Shown piece after piece: positions 25,618 through 33,959 of a DNA stretch of 64,000 nt. Position 1 is the stretch's first letter. The number at the start of each line of letters is the position of its first letter. The notes beneath the pieces were generated by a model. That model saw nothing but the letters and a program-made list of their open reading frames with translations. It did not search any database and had not been told where the DNA came from. The stretch is from positions 62,001-126,000 of the forward strand of contig JAOXRT010000027.1 of assembly GCA_025800365.1 (NCBI GenBank), written 5' to 3'. Made by a program: the position numbers and the translations under genes. This stretch comes from Cellvibrionaceae bacterium (GTDB lineage Bacteria; Pseudomonadota; Gammaproteobacteria; Pseudomonadales; Cellvibrionaceae).

Positions 25618-26547
25618 ATGATGGAATTTTTACAGCAACGCCTTACCGATCTCGAGCTTTTTGGCTGGGATGAGTATATAAACTACTGGTTCTTCCTAGC
25701 GATGATGGCCCTGTTTGCCTTCGAGCTGATCGTTATGGCCTTTAAGAAAGCCGTGACCTGGAACCTAATTGGTGACTCCATCACCAACTTCATCACCTTA
25801 TTTGCCTACCGCTTTATTGGCGGGCTTATTTATATCCTGTTTTATCTAACAGCCTTTTTTTGGGTATACGAAAACTTCAGCATTACTCAACTACCGTTAA
25901 CTTGGATGAGTCTGCTGGGCTGTATTTTATTAGCGGATGTCATCTACTACTGGGAACATCGCTTTATGCATGTTTGCGGTTTGGGCTGGGCAACCCACAC
26001 GGTTCACCACAGCTCGCCACATTTTAATATTTCTGTGGCCTACCGTTTTGGTCCACTGGATGGCTTCTTCCCGTTCTTCTTCCACTTGCCGCTAATCATG
26101 CTAGGTTTCCATCCGTTTATGGTGTTCTTAGCAGAAGCACTGGTGCAGCTATACCAGACAGCGCTACATACGCAAATGGTTAAGAAATTACCACGCCCAA
26201 TCGAGTACATCATGAACACGCCTTCACATCATCGTGTTCACCATGCCACCAACAGTAAATACATTGATAAAAACTACGCAGGTATTTTTATCATCTGGGA
26301 TCGCATGTTTGGCACCTTTGCCGAAGAAGACGAGAAAGTGAAGTTTGGTGTTTACCCCCGTATTAACAGCGTAAATCCATTTACTGTGTTCTTCCATGGC
26401 TTTACCAAGCTGGGCAAGCAATTATGGGAAGCGCCAAGCTGGTCTTATCGTTTTCAGCTGCTGGTTCGCCCGCCGATCTGGGCTTGGGAACAAGAGCAAA
26501 AACGCAAACGAGAAGCGGCGGCAGCCGAAGCCAAAGCAAGCTCTTAA
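25618..26547 (+). CDS. Sterol desaturase / fatty acid hydroxylase superfamily protein
   Basis: A 309-residue membrane di-iron enzyme. Three histidine clusters are intact: HRFMH (114-118), HTVHH (127-131) and HRVHH (205-209), set among about four membrane helices. It should use O2 and electrons to hydroxylate or desaturate a lipid or sterol-like compound in the inner membrane. It starts at ATG 25618 or the adjoining ATG 25621 and follows the GyrI-like gene by 11 bp. A strong terminator follows the stop. With a TonB receptor, a Rieske enzyme and acyl-CoA genes nearby, a degradative role is more likely than membrane modification. Confidence 0.9.
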   Translation: MMEFLQQRLTDLELFGWDEYINYWFFLAMMALFAFELIVMAFKKAVTWNLIGDSITNFITLFAYRFIGGLIYILFYLTAFFWVYENFSITQLPLTWMSLLGCILLADVIYYWEHRFMHVCGLGWATHTVHHSSPHFNISVAYRFGPLDGFFPFFFHLPLIMLGFHPFMVFLAEALVQLYQTALHTQMVKKLPRPIEYIMNTPSHHRVHHATNSKYIDKNYAGIFIIWDRMFGTFAEEDEKVKFGVYPRINSVNPFTVFFHGFTKLGKQLWEAPSWSYRFQLLVRPPIWAWEQEQKRKREAAAAEAKASS

Positions 26548-26558
26548 TGACAACACAA

Positions 26559-26600
26559 CCTTTTGCCTCATCTAGCAGCTGAGGCAAAAGGTATTTTTTT
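26559..26600 (+). terminator. Intrinsic terminator after the desaturase gene
   Basis: CCTTTTGCCTCA (26559-26570) pairs perfectly with TGAGGCAAAAGG (26580-26591) over a 9-nt loop, followed by TATTTTTTT. It is a strong rho-independent terminator 12 bp after the stop, ending the MFS-GyrI-desaturase unit. Confidence 0.85.
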
Positions 26601-26610
26601 AAATAGTTGT

Positions 26611-26626
26611 TTGTAACATATTACAA
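26611..26626. promoter_or_regulatory. Palindrome TTGTAA-CATA-TTACAA upstream of the Rieske gene
   Basis: A perfect 6-bp inverted repeat around CATA, 40 bp before ATG 26667. It differs from the GAACG palindrome, so the Rieske gene may answer to a second regulator. It could also overlap a promoter. Confidence 0.4.
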
Positions 26627-26666
26627 TAAACATTGATTAGCCAATACGGCTCTGAAGGAGATGAAA

Positions 26667-27824
26667 ATGACAGTTCTGGATTCGATTAAAAAAGTCGCCA
26701 GCGCAAAAATTGAGGAGGCCACCGGCCTACCATTTGCCGCCTACTCAGATGAAGAAGTTTACCAACTAGAAATGGAAAAGATTTATCGCAATGATTGGGT
26801 ATTCGTCTGCAATGAGGGCGAAGTTGCTAATCCTGGCGATTACTACGCCCTAACCATTGCCGATGAACCTATCATTATTATTCGCGGTAGAGATGGCGAG
26901 CTACGAGCCATGTCCAATGTATGCCGCCATCGCGGGACGCCACTAAACGATGAAGGTTTTGGCAATAAAGGCCGTATGGTTTGCCCTTATCATGCATGGA
27001 CCTATACCGATCAAGGAAAGCTGATTGGCGTACCCCACCCCGGAATTATTGCAGTAGACAAAGAAAAACACTGCCTACCTCATTTCAAATTGGAAAGCTG
27101 GCATGGTTTGGTATTTGTGAATATTAATGGTAATGCCGAAGCCTTGAGTGAGCGCTATTCTGGTATAGAGAAGTATTTGCAACGTTACAATATTGGTTCT
27201 TTTGATAAAGGTGTTGGCGGCGAAAATGAATACTGGGAGACCAATTGGAAGCTAGCCGTAGAGAATGGCATTGAAAGCTACCACCTATTTAAAGTTCACC
27301 AAGAAACCCTTGAAGTTAACACTCCGACACGTGAAGCTTTTTACATCGAAGGCAAACCGGACTGGACTTTAACAGGCGGGAATTTAGTCGGCGAAAGTCG
27401 CAGCTTTACAGAAAACGCCATGATGGCCTTAATGCCCAAATCACAGCAACGCCTATGGGAACATTATGTGCTATTTAGCTTACCGCCGAATTTTGTTGGA
27501 ATTTTGCTTGGTGACAGTCTTGGCTATCTATCGGTAATCCCTGTCGACGCCAACAACTCTATTATTCGAGCAGGCACTATTTCTTCTAGCAAAATTAATC
27601 CAGGAACTAGTGAACAGCAATTCGTAGAGGCCTTTTTCGCAGAGGACAAATGGATCTGTGAACGAAACCAAAAAGCCATGAAATCCCGCCACGGTGAGCC
27701 AGGAAAACTGGTTGAGCTGGAGCAGGTGGTTGTGGACTTCCACCACTATCTAGCCGAGCGGCTATTCGATACCAAGATCGATAGCCATATCGTTGATGAA
27801 AGAGCCAAACCGCTGATGGATTAA
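26667..27824 (+). CDS. Rieske non-heme iron oxygenase, alpha subunit
   Basis: A 385-residue ring-hydroxylating-type oxygenase. The Rieske [2Fe-2S] site is complete: Cys86-Arg-His88 in NVCRHRGTPL and Cys106-Pro-Tyr-His109 in MVCPYHAWTY. The catalytic domain contains NGIESYHLFKVHQETLEV with the mononuclear iron histidines and the bridging acidic residue. It should hydroxylate or demethylate a substrate with electrons from a reductase. No ferredoxin gene is seen, but an FAD reductase lies at 29.3 kb. I choose ATG 26667 because AAGGAG then stands 6 nt upstream; ATG 26661 abuts it. Confidence 0.92.
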   Translation: MTVLDSIKKVASAKIEEATGLPFAAYSDEEVYQLEMEKIYRNDWVFVCNEGEVANPGDYYALTIADEPIIIIRGRDGELRAMSNVCRHRGTPLNDEGFGNKGRMVCPYHAWTYTDQGKLIGVPHPGIIAVDKEKHCLPHFKLESWHGLVFVNINGNAEALSERYSGIEKYLQRYNIGSFDKGVGGENEYWETNWKLAVENGIESYHLFKVHQETLEVNTPTREAFYIEGKPDWTLTGGNLVGESRSFTENAMMALMPKSQQRLWEHYVLFSLPPNFVGILLGDSLGYLSVIPVDANNSIIRAGTISSSKINPGTSEQQFVEAFFAEDKWICERNQKAMKSRHGEPGKLVELEQVVVDFHHYLAERLFDTKIDSHIVDERAKPLMD

Positions 27825-27841
27825 GCCCCCAAACGGAGAGA

Positions 27842-27869
27842 GGGGTCAGAACCCTTGGGTTCTGACCCC
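27842..27869. repeat. GGGGTCAGAACCC hairpin, copy 1
   Basis: A 13-bp perfect inverted repeat (GGGGTCAGAACCC and its complement) with two bases between the arms, 17 bp after the Rieske stop. It is a variant of the repeat at 19490 and may end the Rieske transcript, although no T-run follows. Confidence 0.65.
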
Positions 27870-27970
27870 ATGTGCCCGCACGATTTTTAAGTGAATACCT
27901 AAGAGCGGCGAAGCCCCGCATGGGCAACCTCCTAATCTCGTCGCAGCAGATTCATCACGGCTCCGAAGCA

Positions 27971-27997
27971 GGGTCAGAACCCTTGGGTTCTGACCCC
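27971..27997. repeat. GGGTCAGAACCC hairpin, copy 2
   Basis: The same inverted repeat as 27842-27869 (one outer base changed), starting 129 bp after the start of copy 1 in the same orientation. The intervening sequence is unrelated to the 19.5 kb array. Confidence 0.65.
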
Positions 27998-28048
27998 GGT
28001 TTGGGATCTTTCATCAGCCAACATCTATACAAATATTCACTTCCACCC

Positions 28049-28067
28049 TATAATCGAACGAACGTTC
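28049..28067 (+). promoter_or_regulatory. Promoter -10 and TetR-type operator, site D
   Basis: TATAAT (28049-28054) is followed after one base by the perfect palindrome GAACG-AA-CGTTC (28056-28067), 20 bp before the luciferase-like ATG. The layout copies site B. No convincing -35 was found. Confidence 0.6.
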
Positions 28068-28087
28068 ATACCATTAGAGGATTAGCA

Positions 28088-29221
28088 ATGAAGGCCCATA
28101 TACTTGTACAGCCCTATATGCGCAGCAAAGGTGAAGATGTCGAGCTTCCTGGTGGCGACCCAGATCGCTTTGAAACGCTGCTACAGCGCACCACAGAACA
28201 GATGCAATTCGCCGATCAAAATGGCTTTGCTGGCTTCTGTATGACCGAGCACCACTTTCAGGTTGAGGGTATTGAAACCACTACCAACCCATTACTGTGG
28301 AACCTGCACATTGCCCAACACACTGAGAACCTAATGGTTGGCCAGGTAGGCATGGCACTGACAGCCCACCACCCAATGCGCCTAGCAGAAGACTTGGCCA
28401 TGCTGGACCACATGACTAATGGTCGCCTATTCTGTGGCTTCGTGCGTGGCAACACCCCGCGCTGGCTTAACAATTTATCCCAGTACTTGGATATCACTAC
28501 CACCCAGTCCGATCGTTCAAAAGCAGATGCCCGAAATCGCCGTTTGATGGAAGAGTCTTGGCAGGTGATCAAAAAAGCCTGGACCAATAAAACCTTTAAC
28601 CACTATGGCGAGTTCTGGGACATCCCCCCAACTGACATCACTTGGCCATTCCCACCAACCAAAGCCTGGGGCGGAGAAGACGCACTGGATGAGAACGACC
28701 GCCTGAAAAAGACCGGCATCGTACCTCGCCCACGGGTTCGTGAAGGCCGTGACTTCCCACCGTTGTATGTGCCTTTCTCGTGGTCAATGGAAACCGCTAA
28801 GTTCTGGGCCAAAGAAGGCGCCAAGCTGGTTGCATTTGTAGCCAAAGAAGAATTTATCGATATGACCATGGACCTGTATATCGAGGAAGCCCATAGACAT
28901 GGTCACACCGAGTGCACCGTAGGTAACACTTTGGTGCTCGGGGGTCACTTAACCATTGGTTCAAACGAAGCCCAAGCTGAACAGCACTATCGCGATTTCG
29001 AAGAGTTGTTTAACTTTGCCTACAATGCCCCACCGTACAATGTACCAATGGGCCGTGTTTGGAAAGGCACCGTCAACCAGGTTATTGATCAAGTTGGTGC
29101 ATTAAAAGAAAAGTATGGCACTGAAGAATTTGTATGCTGGCACCATGTTGGTTACTTTGAGCAGGAAGAAGAACTAGAAATGCTGGATAACTTCTCCCAG
29201 GTTATTAAAGCCGTTTCTTAG
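28088..29221 (+). CDS. Luciferase-like (LLM class) flavin-dependent monooxygenase
   Basis: A 377-residue TIM-barrel flavin monooxygenase. Visible family features are the N-terminal strand AHILVQPYMRS, FAGFCMTEHHF (substrate/flavin pocket), VGQVGMALTAHHPMRLAEDLAMLD and the phosphate-binding GRLFCGFVRG. It uses reduced FMN from a separate reductase to oxygenate its substrate. I use ATG 28088 (GAGG upstream). The open frame extends back to 27872, but that part overlaps hairpin repeats and operator D and is not protein-like. An operator directly before the start ties it to the same regulon as the flavin reductase at 17018. Confidence 0.9.
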   Translation: MKAHILVQPYMRSKGEDVELPGGDPDRFETLLQRTTEQMQFADQNGFAGFCMTEHHFQVEGIETTTNPLLWNLHIAQHTENLMVGQVGMALTAHHPMRLAEDLAMLDHMTNGRLFCGFVRGNTPRWLNNLSQYLDITTTQSDRSKADARNRRLMEESWQVIKKAWTNKTFNHYGEFWDIPPTDITWPFPPTKAWGGEDALDENDRLKKTGIVPRPRVREGRDFPPLYVPFSWSMETAKFWAKEGAKLVAFVAKEEFIDMTMDLYIEEAHRHGHTECTVGNTLVLGGHLTIGSNEAQAEQHYRDFEELFNFAYNAPPYNVPMGRVWKGTVNQVIDQVGALKEKYGTEEFVCWHHVGYFEQEEELEMLDNFSQVIKAVS

Positions 29222-29229
29222 TAAACACC

Positions 29230-29258
29230 TAGGCCGGGTTATTTTGCTCGGCCTATTT
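29230..29258 (+). terminator. Hairpin terminator after the luciferase-like gene
   Basis: TAGGCCGGG (29230-29238) pairs with CTCGGCCTA (29247-29255) with one G-T pair, followed by TTT. It is a moderate rho-independent terminator nine bases after the stop. Confidence 0.5.
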
Positions 29259-29320
29259 ACGTCTTCGCTAGCTTCTCTCTAGCCCTCTGAAAACATCAAA
29301 ACCCACTCGGAATTTTTAGC

Positions 29321-30553
29321 ATGCATTGTGTAATTGTCGGCGCCTCTCACGCTGCGGCGCAGCTAGTCGCCAGCTTAAGACAACTTGGCTGGACCGGTCC
29401 TATAACTCTTATCGGCGAAGAAGCCTTGCTTCCCTATCAACGGCCGCCATTATCCAAAGCATTTTTAAGCGGTGAGCTCGCAGAAGACAAATTACTGATT
29501 CGTCCGGCGTCCGCATACGAAAAGCTAGATGTGACTCTGAGGCTTGGATGCCAAGCAATCAGTATTGATCGCGACCACAAGAAACTAGAGCTCAGCGATG
29601 GCGAGCTTCTAAACTACGACAAGCTAGTTCTATGTACCGGCGCTCGACCTAGACTGCTACCATTAAGTGGCGCTCACCTTCCAGAAATACACTATTTGCG
29701 CAGTGCAGAAGACAGCAAATGCATACAAAAGCAATTTAAGAAAAATATGCGCGTAGTCGTCATCGGTGGCGGCTATATAGGATTAGAAACCGCCGCCTCA
29801 CTCAACAAACTCGGAGCCGACGTTACCGTATTGGAAGCGGGCGATCGAATTCTGCAACGTGTTACCGCTAGCGAAGTTTCTGATTTTTATTGCAACAAAC
29901 ACCAGCGAGAAGGCGTGAAGGTCCTCAGCAAAGTTCAATTGGAATCCATCAAAGGCGAACATAAAGTCGAAGCTGTACTTTGCGCCGATGGTCAAGAGTT
30001 GCCAGCAGATATGGTTATTATTGGTATCGGCGTTATACCCAATACCGAGCTCGCCGAAGCGGCAGGCTTAAGCATCGATAACGGTATCGTTGTTGACGAG
30101 CAAGGCCGCAGCAGCGATATGGACATATTCTCAGCCGGCGATTGCTGCTCATACCCACACCCCAAGCTCAATAGCCAGGTTCGCCTAGAGTCGGTACCCA
30201 GCGCCAATGACACGGCAAGAATTATTGCGTCTACGCTATGCAATAAACCCCTACCAAATATCGAACACCCTTGGTTTTGGTCAGACCAATATGACGTAAA
30301 ACTGCAAATAGCTGGTTTTAATATGGGCTATAGCGACTACGTAGTTCGCGGTAATCCAGAAGAAGAAAACTTTAGCGTCTGGTATTTCAAGGCGAAACGC
30401 TTAATGGCCGCAGATTGTATCAACCGACCGAAAGATTTTATGGCGGCAAAGCAGCTATTAAAGCTCGGCTACTCAGCCACAGTTGAAGACCTAGCAAATG
30501 ATGAACTGGAACTTAAAGAACTGATCGAGCTGGCGAAACTCAGTGTAAAATAG
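29321..30553 (+). CDS. FAD-dependent ferredoxin/rubredoxin reductase
   Basis: A 410-residue pyridine nucleotide-disulfide-family oxidoreductase without redox disulfide. The FAD site is HCVIVGASHAAAQLVASLR with GPITLIGEE; the NAD(P)H site is VVVIGGGYIGLETAASL; and IFSAGDCCSYPHP is the second FAD motif. The C-terminal domain has the Rieske-reductase form (VWYFKAKRLMAADCINRP). It most likely feeds electrons to the Rieske oxygenase at 26.7 kb through a ferredoxin encoded elsewhere. It has no strong terminator, but a hairpin (30561-30595) faces the convergent gene. Confidence 0.9.
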   Translation: MHCVIVGASHAAAQLVASLRQLGWTGPITLIGEEALLPYQRPPLSKAFLSGELAEDKLLIRPASAYEKLDVTLRLGCQAISIDRDHKKLELSDGELLNYDKLVLCTGARPRLLPLSGAHLPEIHYLRSAEDSKCIQKQFKKNMRVVVIGGGYIGLETAASLNKLGADVTVLEAGDRILQRVTASEVSDFYCNKHQREGVKVLSKVQLESIKGEHKVEAVLCADGQELPADMVIIGIGVIPNTELAEAAGLSIDNGIVVDEQGRSSDMDIFSAGDCCSYPHPKLNSQVRLESVPSANDTARIIASTLCNKPLPNIEHPWFWSDQYDVKLQIAGFNMGYSDYVVRGNPEEENFSVWYFKAKRLMAADCINRPKDFMAAKQLLKLGYSATVEDLANDELELKELIELAKLSVK

Positions 30554-30560
30554 AGCAAGT

Positions 30561-30595
30561 GGAAACATGCTAGTTTTCTAAGCGAGCATGTTTCC
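30561..30595. terminator. Hairpin between convergent genes
   Basis: GGAAACATGCT (30561-30571) pairs perfectly with AGCATGTTTCC (30585-30595), with a 13-nt loop. It separates the FAD reductase and DUF1501 genes. No T-run is present on either strand, so it may be a transcript-end stabiliser. Confidence 0.45.
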
Positions 30596-30615
30596 AGCAC
30601 TTAAAGCCGAGCCTA

Positions 30616-32187
30616 TCAATTATCAGCTTCTATCTCCTGCCCTTCGGAATCTACAACGTCCATGCGTCGGTGATAACTTTTTGCAAGTAAAGCGAGCCCA
30701 CCCATAGTTACAGCAGATGCTGCTGCCCCCATTGTTGGCACCGCTGTCGCCGAGCCAGACGCGCCGGCAGGCAATACAGTGACATCGCTAGATTTAAGCG
30801 CAAAGCCTACCGGCACCTTGCGGTGTTCGATACCACCAAACTTCTCAATATTTGGCAAAAGCGTTTTAACATCACTACCTTCGACGCCATACCAGATAGC
30901 CAATTCTGCAAACATTTTATCAAGCGGCATAGAGGGAATTAACATTCCGTCACCACCATCGAGCGGATTATTATTGCCCAACTCAAGGCTAGGGAACTCT
31001 CCAAACACTTTTCCACCATCAACTGGCTCACCCATCACAATGGCATTTCCTCCCCACCCGTGATCAGATCCATTACCGTTCGAAGTTAAAGTACGTCCGA
31101 AATCAGAGCCGGTAAAGGTGATTACTCGATCCTCTACATTTAGCTCCTCCAAGGCTCTTTGAAACTCAAACAAAGCCTTACTTAAAATTGACAGCATTTT
31201 GGGATGCTTATCCAACAATCCGTCATGATGATCCCAGCCAATGTAACGCAAAAAGTAGGTTTGCTGCTGCAGATTCATTTGATCAGCACTGGCTATAGAT
31301 TCTGCGACCTTCTTAAGCTGCTGAGACAAATTACTGTCTGAAAAGGCGCTACTCAGTGTTACCGTGTTGGTAGCCGCCTTAAACCTCTCGTGCTGTGCCT
31401 GAGACTCTCGAGTTTGTGCAATATAAGCAGCGCGCATTGGGTCATCGCCATAGCTTTGATTCAGCATCGCTTCAAAGCCTGCGAGAAGTGCGTTGTTTAA
31501 AGCCTGATTGGCTGGCGTACTTTTATCTTTTACCGCCAAGCCAACACTGCCCTTTTTGTTAACCGTATAGTGAGTGCTGTCGGCTCCGTTTTGTAAAATA
31601 TTACTTCCCGCCAATGATATATTCATCGGTATTTGATTAGCTTGGCGATTGGCCTGTACTGAATCGGCAAAACGCCCAAACCAGCCGGTATTAGTTCGCT
31701 CGTCTGGCCTACCCGTTAGCCAATGCTTAAACTGATCTGAGTGCGACAACAAGCCCAAAGGCAATTTGGCAGTGCCCGCCTGCATCCCTGCCCGATCCAC
31801 AGGCTCAACGAGAGGCCCAACATTGGCAACGAAAGAGAGCTTCTTGTTATTGAATAAGCTCTGTACTTCAGGCATTGCCTTATGCACGCCAAAGCTGCGA
31901 CCTTCACTATCGCTAAAGCCATTTAAACTCAACAAATCAGCCAGAGGTACCGCCAAGTTATCACGAGTGCTACTGTATTGGGCGTAATGGCTTGCACTTG
32001 TTGGCACCAGCATATTGAAGCTGTCGTTACCGCCATCCAGCATAATGTAAACCAAAACCTTACTATTACTTTTAAGCGGTACCTTTTGCAGGCTTTGAGC
32101 GATTGAAAACTGAGGCGCTAGGGAACCCATTGCAGCCGCTGAAGCACTACCTGCAGCGAGAAAATTACGACGCGTTACTTTCATCAT
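30616..32187 (-). CDS. DUF1501 protein with Tat signal
   Basis: About 523 residues. It starts MMKVTRRNFLAAGSASAAAMG, a twin-arginine signal (T-R-R-N-F-L). The DUF1501 core shows VYIMLDGGNDSFNMLVP, WFGRFAD and a late ITFTGSDFGRTLTSNGNGSDHGWGG stretch, related to alkaline phosphatase-like folds. Near the C-terminus VPTMGAAASAVTMGGLALLA is a hydrophobic anchor followed by a basic tail. The function is unknown; the family always travels with DUF1800 and is exported. ATG 32187 (or 32184) overlaps the DUF1800 stop as TAATG, with GGAGG upstream; a longer frame from 32253 is not used. Confidence 0.88.
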   Translation of the reverse strand: MMKVTRRNFLAAGSASAAAMGSLAPQFSIAQSLQKVPLKSNSKVLVYIMLDGGNDSFNMLVPTSASHYAQYSSTRDNLAVPLADLLSLNGFSDSEGRSFGVHKAMPEVQSLFNNKKLSFVANVGPLVEPVDRAGMQAGTAKLPLGLLSHSDQFKHWLTGRPDERTNTGWFGRFADSVQANRQANQIPMNISLAGSNILQNGADSTHYTVNKKGSVGLAVKDKSTPANQALNNALLAGFEAMLNQSYGDDPMRAAYIAQTRESQAQHERFKAATNTVTLSSAFSDSNLSQQLKKVAESIASADQMNLQQQTYFLRYIGWDHHDGLLDKHPKMLSILSKALFEFQRALEELNVEDRVITFTGSDFGRTLTSNGNGSDHGWGGNAIVMGEPVDGGKVFGEFPSLELGNNNPLDGGDGMLIPSMPLDKMFAELAIWYGVEGSDVKTLLPNIEKFGGIEHRKVPVGFALKSSDVTVLPAGASGSATAVPTMGAAASAVTMGGLALLAKSYHRRMDVVDSEGQEIEADN

Positions 32188-33959
32188 TAAGCCTCCATCA
32201 CTGTAAATTCTGGTGATGCAGCAATCATAAAAACTATGGTTTGCATAACCCACTCGCCATTTGTTTGATAGGTACTAATGGCATTTAGGATGTGCGGCTT
32301 CACTGGAAGATTATTTTTTGCCGTTAGCAATACGCCTACTTCTTCAATTAAGGCATCGTGATTGGCAGGGCTATTGGCTCGAGCTGCATAAGCGGCCAAA
32401 TCCAGATTTAAGCGATTATCTAATTTGTCGAAAAGCTTAACCTCGTCCAATTCTGGAATATTAAAAATATTATTCTCCCGACTAACTTCCGTGCTAACTG
32501 AGGCTAGGGCTCCACCAAATAGCCAGTCGTAAAGCACGTTCACATAGGCAATAGATGTGGCCGAATCGTGTAATTCAAATTCCGGCGCTACCAAATCCAA
32601 CTGATCCAACGCTCCATGAGGGACATAGTCAGGCTTATAAAAATTAAATACCGTAGGCGAGCTCAGCGGGTTATGTCGCAAGGAAAACATAGTATCCTCA
32701 GCTGTCATCCAGTATTTTTTACTGGTGTTGTCGGCAGAGAAAGCTAACAAGATCTGACTCAGGCGCAGGCTCGGAGACTTTAGCTTTTGAGCTTGTACTT
32801 CCTTGCCCCCCTGACTATAAGCAGAAGGGAATCTTTGTGCGGCCACTGTGTTTGTAAGAGGATAAGTCAACACAGCTTCAACCGTAGCTTTCAGATCACC
32901 ATCACTTCCAAAGGCATTCGCCACATGTTGAATATAGGCGCCACTTGGATTGGAGGTCACTAATTGTTGAATCAGTTTTTTGGCGACAAATACACGAGTA
33001 TTAGGGTGTTCAACCAATTTATCGACAGCGCTGCGTATCTCAACAGCTCCATTTACATTAGCGGGCAACTGTAGATAACCATTCAGTAGAGATTTTGCTC
33101 CGCGATCATGGAATGCCTCATCAACCTCCATGGGGTCTACCATATTTACGTAGGGAACCGTTTTATAAGATTTGCTGACAGAATCGACAAAGCTAACACT
33201 AGTACCATTCAAGGCAGCTTTATCCCAGAAGGGTGTCGTCCACTCATACTCATAATTCGCAGCTTTAATGCCGGTAAACACCCGAGCCAATTCTTTAATA
33301 TCATCATTATCGTAAGTAGGAATATCCTTTCCCGCGAGCTGTTTTCGGCTACCATCTGGGTTTAACTCAAACAAGCCAATGGTAAAAAGCTGAAGAATTT
33401 CCCTAGCATAGTTTTCGTCAGGGTGAATATTGGCTTCCTTTTTACGATTATTCATATGGGTTAAATAGACACCCATACAAGGATGCATACTAACGTCAAA
33501 CAGTAGATCCTTATAGCTACCGAAGGCATGCTTATACAACAGGTCGTAATAACTTCCTAGACCCACCGCATCTAACTCCAACGCGGAGTTATCGGACACC
33601 ACCAAAATTTCACTTAAGGCCTGAGCCACTCTGCGACGCAAAATATCGGAGCTATTATTCTCAATACAGCGCTGCCACCACGCCATACGAAAATACCATT
33701 TGTATGGCAAGCAGGGGTTATTGTTATCCCCATTCAGCTTACTCTCATCGTTAGCCGCTTTTGCTAAACATTGAGAGCGAAAGTCTTGCCAAATAGAGTT
33801 CGTCAACGATTGATAATGATCATTTGCTAAAGCTGGGGCATTAAGCTGAGTGCTCAACCAATTGCTAATGCCACCAGAGGACACTTGTTGCAACAAGGCC
33901 TGATCGTAGCCAAGAGTTGCCTGCATAAGAAATCGAGATGTTTCCAATAATGAATTCAT
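32187..33959 (-). CDS. DUF1800 protein
   Basis: A 590-residue DUF1800 protein. The opening ETSRFLMQATLGYDQALLQQV, the WWQRCIENNSSDILRRRVAQALSEILVVS block, HPDENYAREILQLFTIGLFELNPDG and RHNPLSSPTVFNFYKPDYVP are family landmarks. The function is unknown. It has no signal peptide, and an in-frame TAG six bases before ATG 33959 rules out a longer N-terminus, although its DUF1501 partner carries a Tat signal. It is the first gene of the pair, translationally coupled to DUF1501. The 208 bp upstream shows no recognised element. Confidence 0.88.
   Translation of the reverse strand: MNSLLETSRFLMQATLGYDQALLQQVSSGGISNWLSTQLNAPALANDHYQSLTNSIWQDFRSQCLAKAANDESKLNGDNNNPCLPYKWYFRMAWWQRCIENNSSDILRRRVAQALSEILVVSDNSALELDAVGLGSYYDLLYKHAFGSYKDLLFDVSMHPCMGVYLTHMNNRKKEANIHPDENYAREILQLFTIGLFELNPDGSRKQLAGKDIPTYDNDDIKELARVFTGIKAANYEYEWTTPFWDKAALNGTSVSFVDSVSKSYKTVPYVNMVDPMEVDEAFHDRGAKSLLNGYLQLPANVNGAVEIRSAVDKLVEHPNTRVFVAKKLIQQLVTSNPSGAYIQHVANAFGSDGDLKATVEAVLTYPLTNTVAAQRFPSAYSQGGKEVQAQKLKSPSLRLSQILLAFSADNTSKKYWMTAEDTMFSLRHNPLSSPTVFNFYKPDYVPHGALDQLDLVAPEFELHDSATSIAYVNVLYDWLFGGALASVSTEVSRENNIFNIPELDEVKLFDKLDNRLNLDLAAYAARANSPANHDALIEEVGVLLTAKNNLPVKPHILNAISTYQTNGEWVMQTIVFMIAASPEFTVMEA

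Noticed and set aside
27872-28087. N-terminal extension of 72 residues on the luciferase-like protein
   Set aside because: The stretch includes a hairpin repeat, a -10 box and operator D, and the TIM-barrel starts at ATG 28088 with its own ribosome site.
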